A DNA stretch of 10,786 bases from an uncultured Erysipelotrichaceae bacterium (GTDB lineage Bacteria > Bacillota_I > Bacilli_A > Erysipelotrichales > Erysipelotrichaceae): contig CACXEN010000028.1 in the NCBI GenBank assembly GCA_902766675.1, positions 1-10,786 on the forward strand, in the 5' to 3' direction. This document shows, in pieces, positions 5,937 through 10,786 of this stretch. A program made the translations under genes and the position numbers. Under the pieces are notes generated by a model that did no database searches, had not been told where the DNA came from, and saw only the letters and a list, made by a program, of their open reading frames with translations. Each line of letters starts with the position of its first letter. Position 1 is the first letter of the stretch.

Positions 5937-6522
5937 TTGAGGTTTCACCTCCTTTTTTGAAATACTCTCTGTTTACTACCTGTAAATAATCAACTGGTTT
6001 TATGTAAGAAACTGGAATTAAATCGCAGTTTTCTTTAAACCAAGTATATGGAATAGATTTCCTTGTATTCGCTTTGATGAAAGCAAATAAGTCCATTGCT
6101 TTTACAAAGTATGTCTCATTATACAATGTAAAGCGAATAATCAAGAAGCCGATACCACCATTCTTAATAATTGCGTCTAGGTGCCTTAATTGGTGGGCGT
6201 GGATGCTTTTTAAAGGAAAAGATGTCCTTGAAGAGCATTCTTTTGCTTCAAAATCCACATATTTACCTTCATAGATTCCGTTATAGTCCGTAGTGGATGG
6301 AATTTGAAAGTAAGCTTCTGTTATTTTAGCGGCTGAGCGCTTTGGGTAATCTACTTTAACGATTGTGATTGGTGTAGGCTTTTTATAAATAACCGCAATA
6401 TCATTATCCAAATAATATTGGTTCGTTATATTTATCTCGTGCTCTAAGTCCATACCTCTATTTGAGGTAGAGCGTAGTTGCACTGTTGCCTTTTTTTTCA
6501 TTCCATTTGGATAATTCACCAT
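5929..6522 (-). CDS. recU: Holliday junction resolvase RecU
   Basis: A 197-residue protein of normal length. RecU cuts Holliday junctions and modulates RecA during recombination and chromosome segregation in Bacillota. The start MVNYPNG resembles the MIRYPNG start of B. subtilis RecU. Conserved blocks follow: SNRGM (20-24), KKPTPI (47-52), YPKRSAAKI (59-67) and STTDYNGIYEGKYVDFEAKE (76-95). Catalytic residues Asp79, Glu92 and Lys94 match Asp88, Glu101 and Lys103 of the B. subtilis enzyme at a constant offset. The insert between residues 8 and 18 is shorter than in Bacillus. The ribosome binding site is weak (GATGG, about nine bases upstream). It is the first gene of a recU-pbp1 operon, the same pairing as recU-ponA, and is divergent from gpsB. 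Confidence 0.96.
   Translation of the reverse strand: MVNYPNGMKKKATVQLRSTSNRGMDLEHEINITNQYYLDNDIAVIYKKPTPITIVKVDYPKRSAAKITEAYFQIPSTTDYNGIYEGKYVDFEAKECSSRTSFPLKSIHAHQLRHLDAIIKNGGIGFLIIRFTLYNETYFVKAMDLFAFIKANTRKSIPYTWFKENCDLIPVSYIKPVDYLQVVNREYFKKGGETSNG
5945..5955 (-). promoter_or_regulatory. Perfect ribosome binding site of pbp1, embedded in the end of recU
   Basis: AAAGGAGGTGA on the minus strand matches the anti-Shine-Dalgarno sequence of 16S rRNA over eleven bases. It encodes the Lys-Gly-Gly-Glu near the end of RecU and lies eight bases before the ATG at 5936. It decides the pbp1 start against the GTG at 5948. Confidence 0.85.
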
Positions 6523-6540
6523 AAAAGATTACCATCAGAT

Positions 6541-6569
6541 ATTATACCTCATATTAAATAAATAAAGGA
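6541..6569 (-). promoter_or_regulatory. Probable promoter of recU-pbp1
   Basis: Reading leftward, a perfect TATAAT (6546-6541) lies 18 bases before the recU ATG. The -35 region at 17-base spacing (TCCTTT) is poor, so activity may depend on flanking A/T tracts or an activator. Leader length would be about a dozen bases. Confidence 0.45.
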
Positions 6570-6576
6570 AGTTTTA

Positions 6577-6605
6577 TTGATTTTAAGCAGTTCTGATGCG
6601 ATAAT
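6577..6605 (+). promoter_or_regulatory. Promoter of gpsB (and probably rnpB)
   Basis: TTGATT (6577-6582) and GATAAT (6600-6605) are 17 bases apart, and TGC before the -10 makes it an extended -10. Transcription would begin near 6612, just at the AAAGGAGG ribosome binding site. No clear separate promoter for rnpB was found inside gpsB. Confidence 0.65.
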
Positions 6606-6627
6606 ACACAAAAGGAGGATATACTCT

Positions 6628-6963
6628 ATGGCTGATAAGTTGAATTTAGATCCAAATGTAATAGTGGAAAAAGAATTTGATATTGATTTTAAGGGATATA
6701 ACCCTGAACAAGTGGACAAAATGTTAGATCTTGTGATTCAAGATTATCAAACTTATCAAAAAACTGTAGAAGACTATCAAGCAAAAATTGATGACTTGGA
6801 AAGAACCAATGCATCTTTACGCGCTAAACTTATTGAAGTTGAAGGTAAGCAAAAGGCAGCTGAAGATGCTGATCCAATTACATCTGCAAGTAGTAACTTG
6901 GATATTCTAAAGAGATTATCTCGTTTAGAAAAACAAGTTTTTGATGAAAAGAATCGCTATTAA
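6628..6963 (+). CDS. gpsB: Cell division/elongation coordinator GpsB
   Basis: A 111-residue DivIVA-like protein. GpsB shuttles class A PBPs between septum and side wall and docks their short cytoplasmic N-termini. The N-terminal membrane/partner-binding domain (about 1-75) shows the family pattern EKEFDIDFKGYNPEQVDKMLD (15-35), followed by a coiled coil to about 75. After a flexible acidic linker, the C-terminal trimerisation helix carries the hallmark LDILKRLSRLEKQVF (91-105). The ATG at 6628 is chosen because AAAGGAGG (6611-6618) lies nine bases before it; an in-frame TTG at 6577 is the -35 box. The PBP encoded by the divergent operon has a basic cytoplasmic N-terminus (KAYRRRFHG), a plausible partner by analogy with PBP1 of B. 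subtilis; this is inference. Its stop codon abuts rnpB. Confidence 0.94.
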   Translation: MADKLNLDPNVIVEKEFDIDFKGYNPEQVDKMLDLVIQDYQTYQKTVEDYQAKIDDLERTNASLRAKLIEVEGKQKAAEDADPITSASSNLDILKRLSRLEKQVFDEKNRY

Positions 6964-7318
6964 GATACATACATGAGACAGTCGCTGGTACTTATGTATT
7001 AGAGGAAAGTCCATGCTCGCACTACCTGCGATGGTAGTAGTGTTTGTGCTAATCGAAAAAATAAGATTAGGCATTGTTATACAATGACGGCGGAGCTAAG
7101 ACCTAAAGGTTTACCCATGGTTAAGGCCCTTAAGGTGTCACAGTGACGTAGCTGGTTTGGAAACAAATCAGGTGGAACGAGATAAACCCCTCAAGCGAGA
7201 AACCCAAATTTGGTAGGGGAACTAGAAGAAGCGAATTGAAGCAGATTCTGGCTGGAAACAGAGATAAATGACTGTCACGCATTTGCGAACAGAACATGGC
7301 TTATGAATGTATGTATAT
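6964..7318 (+). ncRNA. rnpB: RNase P RNA, class B (Bacillus type)
   Basis: This is the catalytic RNA that trims 5' leaders from pre-tRNA. Universal core elements are present: GAGGAAAGTCCATGCTCGC (7002-7020; CR-I and the first strand of P4), the stretch 7178-7220 with GATAAACCCC, GCGAGAAACCC and GGTAGGGGAA, and CR-V ACAGAACATGGCTTA (7289-7303; second P4 strand). The ends pair as P1: ATACATACAT (6965-6974) with ATGTATGTAT (7307-7316), ten perfect pairs, which fixes the boundaries at roughly 352 nt. The sequence closely parallels B. subtilis rnpB and is therefore class B. It begins within a base or two of the gpsB stop and ends a few bases before a terminator. It is likely transcribed, at least partly, from the gpsB promoter and then processed; the neighbourhood gpsB-rnpB is the same in B. 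subtilis. Confidence 0.97.
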
Positions 7319-7320
7319 TA

Positions 7321-7341
7321 AAAGAGGCTGGGCCTCTTTTT
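7321..7341 (+). terminator. Intrinsic terminator of rnpB
   Basis: AAAGAGG (7321-7327) pairs with CCTCTTT (7333-7339), loop CTGGG, with T continuing to 7341. It ends only four bases before the ribosome binding site of the next gene. Confidence 0.88.
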
Positions 7342-7356
7342 CTCTAGGAGGTAGGT

Positions 7357-8190
7357 ATGCAAATATTTGGTTTTATTTGGAGTGCTATAGTAGGTGTGAT
7401 ATTTATTGTTTTTATCAAACAAGAAAAATCACGCACAAAAAGAGTGCAACATGTTTGTACAATTACACAAATTGAAGAAACAATGGAAAAAGATGGTGAA
7501 GTCTTTGGGAATGTTACTTTTGAAGATATAGACACAAATGCAATATATATCAAGCAAGGTGTCAATTTGAAAGAGTATAGCCATGGGCAATCCGTCACAC
7601 TTTTAGTAAATGAAAATGACACAAATGATTTTATTGTGTCATATGAAAATTCAGGAATTGCAAGTAAAGGAATGCATACTTTTATATATGGAATCTTTGG
7701 CTTGTTTTTTCTTATTGGATTTATATGTATATTTTCAAATGTATTTATTAACTTATTAAAGAAATTGGGTATTAATCCATTTACATTGATTCCACTTTTA
7801 TTAGGTATCATATTCTTCTTTGTTGGATATTTGATTCGAAAGATGCATTATTCAAAAGATTCTAGATGTAATGTGCAACTAGAAGGAAATATTGTGGATT
7901 TACAAGAAAGAATACATGAAAGTGATGATGGCGTTAGTAAATTATTCCATCCAGTGGTTGCATATCGATATTTAGGTGTCGAATATCAAAGAGAATCTAA
8001 TGTTGGGCAAAAACCAACACCATATAAAATTGGTCAAATTGTGACAGTATATATCAACCCATTAAATCCAAATGAGTTTATCATTCAGCAAGAATCTAAA
8101 ATATTGTTATTGATTGGCAATATCTTTACAGTAGTTGGTTCTATTTTATTGTTTGTAGGACTTGTATTAATGGGCATTCTACGAAAATAA
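7357..8190 (+). CDS. Membrane protein with two DUF3592-like domains
   Basis: A 277-residue protein of unknown function. Four hydrophobic segments are visible: about 3-20, 106-129, 140-161 and 248-274. Between them lie two soluble segments (about 25-100 and 165-245) of similar pattern. Each ends with a GQxVT strand followed by a short loop and a strand: SHGQSVTLLVNENDTNDFIV (75-94) and YKIGQIVTVYINPLNPNEFI (223-242). The second, with its VYxNPxNP, matches the DUF3592 hallmark. The protein thus looks like an internal duplication of a (membrane hairpin + beta domain) unit. No catalytic residues are seen. The ribosome binding site AGGAGG (7346-7351) is strong. No promoter of its own was recognised, so expression may come from read-through of the rnpB terminator or from an unseen start inside rnpB. 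Downstream pgsA has its own promoter. Confidence 0.8.
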   Translation: MQIFGFIWSAIVGVIFIVFIKQEKSRTKRVQHVCTITQIEETMEKDGEVFGNVTFEDIDTNAIYIKQGVNLKEYSHGQSVTLLVNENDTNDFIVSYENSGIASKGMHTFIYGIFGLFFLIGFICIFSNVFINLLKKLGINPFTLIPLLLGIIFFFVGYLIRKMHYSKDSRCNVQLEGNIVDLQERIHESDDGVSKLFHPVVAYRYLGVEYQRESNVGQKPTPYKIGQIVTVYINPLNPNEFIIQQESKILLLIGNIFTVVGSILLFVGLVLMGILRK

Positions 8191-8203
8191 TCGTAGTGAA
8201 TTA

Positions 8204-8212
8204 TGGTATACT
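8204..8212 (+). promoter_or_regulatory. Extended -10 promoter of pgsA
   Basis: TGGTATACT is an extended -10 with five of six consensus bases. No -35 is recognisable in the end of the upstream gene. Transcription would begin near 8219, giving a leader of about 16 bases carrying AAAGGAG. Confidence 0.5.
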
Positions 8213-8234
8213 TGATGGGGTAAAGGAGCAAAAA

Positions 8235-8828
8235 ATGAATCTTCCAAATCGATTAACATTATTTCGAATTATACTAATTCCATTGGCAATGTTGGTATAT
8301 TTATTCCCATATTCTGCTTATGGAATAACACCAACAATATTTCATGTGGGAGAAGTTAGAATTTCTTCGATTAATTTAATCGTTTTAGTGATTTATATCA
8401 TTGCGGCATTTACAGATATGTTGGATGGCATGATTGCTAGAAAACATAATTTAATTACAACATTTGGTAAATTCTTAGATCCAATTGCGGATAAGTTATT
8501 AACAACTACAATGTTTATATTATTTGTCTCGCGTGCAATTATTCCAGTTGTACCAGTTATTATTATGATAGCTAGAGATATATTCGTGGATGGTTGTCGT
8601 ATGATTGCAAGTAGTAATGGTAAAGTTGTTGCGGCACAAACAATGGGTAAAGTAAAAACAGTTTTACAGATGGTTACGGTAGCTCTTATTCTTTTGAATA
8701 ATTTACCATTTGAATTATTACATTTCCCAATGAGTGAATTACTGTTGTGGTTTTCTGCATTTGTTTCACTAGCTAGTGGAATTCAATACTTTAACCAAAT
8801 GAAAGAAGATATTTTAGAATCAAAGTAG
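8235..8828 (+). CDS. pgsA: CDP-diacylglycerol-glycerol-3-phosphate 3-phosphatidyltransferase PgsA
   Basis: A 197-residue integral membrane enzyme that makes phosphatidylglycerol phosphate, the committed step to phosphatidylglycerol and cardiolipin. The CDP-alcohol phosphotransferase motif D-x2-DG-x2-AR-x8-G-x3-D-x3-D is complete: Asp61, Asp64-Gly65, Ala68-Arg69, Gly78, Asp82 and Asp86. The N-terminus MNLPNRLTLFRI is the typical start of this family and supports the ATG at 8235, with AAAGGAG (8222-8228) six bases upstream; the GTG at 8196 in frame was rejected. About six membrane segments can be drawn. Phosphatidylserine synthase shares the motif, but the N-terminus and the position next to recA favour PgsA. 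In Bacillus cinA lies between pgsA and recA; here only 44 bases separate them. Confidence 0.94.
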   Translation: MNLPNRLTLFRIILIPLAMLVYLFPYSAYGITPTIFHVGEVRISSINLIVLVIYIIAAFTDMLDGMIARKHNLITTFGKFLDPIADKLLTTTMFILFVSRAIIPVVPVIIMIARDIFVDGCRMIASSNGKVVAAQTMGKVKTVLQMVTVALILLNNLPFELLHFPMSELLLWFSAFVSLASGIQYFNQMKEDILESK

Positions 8829-8872
8829 GATTTTTAAAGGAATACAGTATATATAAATAGAAGGAGAATAAA

Positions 8873-9916
8873 ATGGCGAAGGAAGCACAAGAAAAAGAAT
8901 TGACTGCTGAAAAGAAAGATCAGTTGTTGCAAGAAGCATATAAGGCAATTGAAAAAGAGTATGGAAAAGGCTCTATTATGAAGCTTGGTGATCGTGCGCA
9001 AGTTTCTGTAGATGCGATTCCTACAGGCTCTTTGGCATTAGACCAAGCACTAGGTATTGGTGGTTATCCAAAGGGAAGAATTATTGAAATCTATGGTCCA
9101 GAATCTTCCGGTAAAACGACACTTGCTTTGCATGCAATTGCGGAATGTCAAAAACAAGGTGGTCGTTGTGCATTTATAGATGCTGAAAATGCAATTGATC
9201 CTGTATATGCGAAGAATTTAGGTGTTGATATTGATGAATTGATTCTATCGCAACCGGATTCAGGGGAACAAGCACTTGAAATTACTGAAATTCTAATTAA
9301 GAGTGGTGCAATTGACTTGGTAGTCATTGACTCAGTTGCAGCTCTTGTTCCACAAGCTGAATTAGATGGTGAAATGGGAGATTCATCTATTGGTTTACAA
9401 GCTAGATTAATGTCTAAGGCAATGCGCAAACTAGCTGGTGTTATGAATCGTAGTAATACAACTGCGATCTTTATCAATCAATTAAGAGAAAAAGTTGGAA
9501 TTCTATTTGGTAATCCAGAAACTACTCCAGGTGGTAGAGCGCTTAAATTCTATGCATCAGTTCGTTTAGATGTAAGAAAAGGTGAAGCGTTAAAGACGGG
9601 TACTGATGTAGTTGGTAACAGCACAAAGATTAAAGTGGTAAAAAATAAAGTGGCGCCACCATTTAAAACTGCAGTTGTATCTATTATCTTTGGAGAAGGA
9701 ATATCTCATACAGATGAAGTAATTAGCTTAGCTGTTGAAAATGATATCATCGATAAGAGTGGTGCTTGGTTCTCATATAATGGAGAAAAAATTGGTCAAG
9801 GTATCGCGTCTGTTAGGGAATATATGAAATCAAATCCAGAATTCGATAAAGAGATTACCGAAAAGGTAAAAGCAAAAATATTCCCAGAAGTAGATGATAC
9901 AAATGAAGAAGAGTAA
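8873..9916 (+). CDS. recA: Recombinase RecA
   Basis: A 347-residue protein of standard length. RecA forms filaments on single-stranded DNA, drives strand exchange and stimulates LexA self-cleavage. Walker A is GPESSGKT (75-82), Walker B is LVVIDS (149-154), and the L2 DNA-binding loop region is GNPETTPGG (213-221) after the FINQLREK segment. The catalytic Glu is Glu105 in AENAIDP (104-110). Most RecA proteins have AEHALDP here, so His is Asn and Leu is Ile in this protein. The C-terminus is acidic (DDTNEEE), as usual. The ribosome binding site AAGGAG is six bases before the ATG. Upstream A/T-rich TATATA/TATAAA at 8848-8857 could be a -10 with a poor -35. I see no GAAC-N4-GTTC-type LexA box in the 44-base gap. 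Confidence 0.97.
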   Translation: MAKEAQEKELTAEKKDQLLQEAYKAIEKEYGKGSIMKLGDRAQVSVDAIPTGSLALDQALGIGGYPKGRIIEIYGPESSGKTTLALHAIAECQKQGGRCAFIDAENAIDPVYAKNLGVDIDELILSQPDSGEQALEITEILIKSGAIDLVVIDSVAALVPQAELDGEMGDSSIGLQARLMSKAMRKLAGVMNRSNTTAIFINQLREKVGILFGNPETTPGGRALKFYASVRLDVRKGEALKTGTDVVGNSTKIKVVKNKVAPPFKTAVVSIIFGEGISHTDEVISLAVENDIIDKSGAWFSYNGEKIGQGIASVREYMKSNPEFDKEITEKVKAKIFPEVDDTNEEE

Positions 9917-9928
9917 TCTTCTTTTTTT
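9906..9928 (+). terminator. Intrinsic terminator of recA, overlapping its stop codon
   Basis: AAGAAGA (9906-9912) pairs with TCTTCTT (9917-9923), loop GTAA, and T continues to 9928. The 5' arm encodes the last Glu residues of RecA, and the TAA stop lies in the loop. Confidence 0.85.
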
Positions 9929-9957
9929 ATTTCTAGCATTAGATTGATAAAAGTAAG

Positions 9958-9963
9958 TATAAT
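9958..9963 (+). promoter_or_regulatory. Probable -10 box of the DeoR-family gene
   Basis: A perfect TATAAT ends 16 bases before the ATG at 9980. At 17-18 base spacing no good -35 is seen, and it falls at the end of the recA terminator. The start would lie near 9970, just at the GGAG, so the leader is very short. Confidence 0.45.
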
Positions 9964-9979
9964 TATTTTAGGAGTACAT

Positions 9980-10756
9980 ATGAAAGTTAGTAAATCAGTA
10001 GTCGATAAAAGACGCGAAGAAGTCATGAAAGCAATACAAGAAAATAATTTTATGACGGTTGAAGACTTGGTAGATAAATTCAAGGTATCACCAGTCACAA
10101 TTAGAAGAGATCTTCAATATTGGGAAGATAAAGGAGCAATTGAAAGAAAGTATGGCGGTGCTTCTTTACTTCAAGCATTTATTGAAGAAGATGAAGCAAC
10201 ATATGAAAGATATCGATATATGAAGGGAATTGCGAAGAGAGCAGCTTCATTTATTGAGGATGGCGATGTTGTCTTTATTAATTCTAGTACGACTGCTTTA
10301 ATGACTATCAATTACATTAAATATAAACAAGTTACTATAGTAACGAATAATGCTAGAGTTATAAACTATGATCCTGATCCTGATGTGACAGTTTTATTTA
10401 CCGGTGGGGAAGTGAGATTTCCTAAAAAGTCGTTAACAGGTAGTATCGCCTTACAAACTTTAACTGGCATTACTGCAAATAAATGTATTATTGGTTGCAG
10501 TGGTTTAACGGAAGATGTAATTAGTACTGGGTATCATGAAGAGACGATGGTCAATAAAATGATGATCCAAAGAACAAAAGAAAAGAGAATATTACTATGT
10601 GATCACACAAAAGTTGGATTATTATTCTCTTTCGATTATTCTAATTTTGAAGATATTGATTATTTAATTACCGATAATGAAACGGATTGTGAAATTCTTG
10701 AGCATATTGAAGAATCTCATAACACAAAAGTAATTCAAGTAGCACCAATCAAATAA
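9980..10756 (+). CDS. DeoR/GlpR-family transcriptional regulator
   Basis: A 258-residue protein of normal length for this family of sugar-phosphate-responsive repressors. The N-terminal winged helix-turn-helix spans about 8-62: RREEVMKAIQ, MTVEDLVDKFKVSPVTIRRDL and KGAIERKYGGA match the family signature well. Residues about 75-250 form the sensor domain, with TNN (122-124), TGGEV (141-145), LTG (152-154) and the late block VNKMMIQRTKEKRILLCDHTKVG (191-213), whose C-D-x-T/S-K-x-G is typical. The phosphate-binding stretch usually reads D-x-GTT but here it is NSSTT (101-105). The ATG at 9980 is preferred because TTAGGAG lies five bases before it; a TTG at 9944 in frame falls in the promoter region. 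No sugar pathway genes are in the window, so the regulon cannot be guessed. Confidence 0.92.
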   Translation: MKVSKSVVDKRREEVMKAIQENNFMTVEDLVDKFKVSPVTIRRDLQYWEDKGAIERKYGGASLLQAFIEEDEATYERYRYMKGIAKRAASFIEDGDVVFINSSTTALMTINYIKYKQVTIVTNNARVINYDPDPDVTVLFTGGEVRFPKKSLTGSIALQTLTGITANKCIIGCSGLTEDVISTGYHEETMVNKMMIQRTKEKRILLCDHTKVGLLFSFDYSNFEDIDYLITDNETDCEILEHIEESHNTKVIQVAPIK

Positions 10757-10759
10757 TAA

Positions 10760-10781
10760 AAGCCACTCTGATGAGTGGCTT
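10760..10781. terminator. Terminator hairpin after the DeoR-family gene
   Basis: AAGCCACTC (10760-10768) pairs perfectly over nine bases with GAGTGGCTT (10773-10781), loop TGAT. The window ends five bases later without a clear T-run on the plus strand. On the minus strand the stem is followed by a T-rich stretch, so it may also serve a leftward gene outside the window. Confidence 0.65.
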
Positions 10782-10786
10782 GTTGC

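Noticed and set aside
6447..6472. ACCTC/GAGGT inverted repeat within recU
   Set aside because: Five pairs inside a conserved coding stretch; likely chance.
6577..6627. TTG start extending gpsB by 17 residues
   Set aside because: The TTG is the -35 hexamer of the gpsB promoter, and a strong ribosome binding site precedes the ATG at 6628.
7344..7811. Leftward open frame opposite the DUF3592-like gene
   Set aside because: No ribosome binding site, composition is a mirror of the real gene, and no family resemblance. Similar antisense frames opposite pbp1, recU, ZIP and recA were dismissed for the same reasons.
8176..8201. Hairpin CTACGA/TCGTAG at the end of the DUF3592-like gene as a terminator
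   Set aside because: Six pairs with no T-run on either side; not supported as an intrinsic terminator.
9944..9979. TTG start extending the DeoR-family gene by 12 residues
   Set aside because: It lies upstream of the -10 box; the ATG at 9980 has a good ribosome binding site and begins the normal family N-terminus.
1..10786. CRISPR arrays, insertion sequences, tRNA genes, phage or toxin-antitoxin genes
   Set aside because: Read for on both strands; no regular direct repeats, transposase motifs, tRNA cloverleaf or typical paired small genes were found.

Overview
The window looks like a stretch of core chromosome from a low-GC Bacillota (Firmicutes). DnaD, GpsB, RecU, a class B (Bacillus-type) RNase P RNA, strong AGGAGG ribosome binding sites and sigma-A-like promoters all point to Bacilli in the broad sense. 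The mixture of conserved neighbourhoods and missing linkers (no cinA between pgsA and recA, no ypoC after nth) fits the Erysipelotrichia-type lineages, but that placement is inference and cannot be proved from the sequence alone.

Layout. Positions 1-48 are the tail of an upstream gene overlapping rsfS (ribosome silencing factor). rsfS runs tail to tail into a leftward gene for a small membrane-anchored thioredoxin-like protein without a CxxC. Divergent from that gene, with touching -35 boxes, comes dnaD-nth (replication initiation protein and endonuclease III) joined by an ATGA overlap. A gap of about 275 bases then holds a probable terminator, a strong promoter, a compact two-hairpin RNA with its own terminator, and a second T-run hairpin in front of a ZIP-family metal transporter gene. 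The leftward recU-pbp1 operon (Holliday junction resolvase and bifunctional class A penicillin-binding protein) faces the ZIP gene across a shared bidirectional terminator. Divergent from recU is gpsB, whose stop codon sits against the first helix of rnpB. After rnpB and its terminator come a membrane protein resembling DUF3592, pgsA, recA and a DeoR-family regulator, each of the last three with its own recognisable start signals.

How the genes relate. Most are housekeeping genes: replication and repair (dnaD, nth, recU, recA), cell wall synthesis and its coordination (pbp1, gpsB), phospholipid synthesis (pgsA), and tRNA and ribosome function (rnpB, rsfS). The dnaD-nth / pbp1-recU / gpsB-rnpB cluster echoes the Bacillus subtilis order dnaD-nth-ypoC-ponA-recU...gpsB-rnpB, but here pbp1-recU points back toward nth and the ZIP gene with its RNA element lies between them.

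No mobile element, CRISPR array, phage gene or defence system is visible. The part most likely to hold something undescribed is the structured RNA at about 2250-2330 with the ZIP gene downstream. The CxxC-less thioredoxin-like protein comes second.
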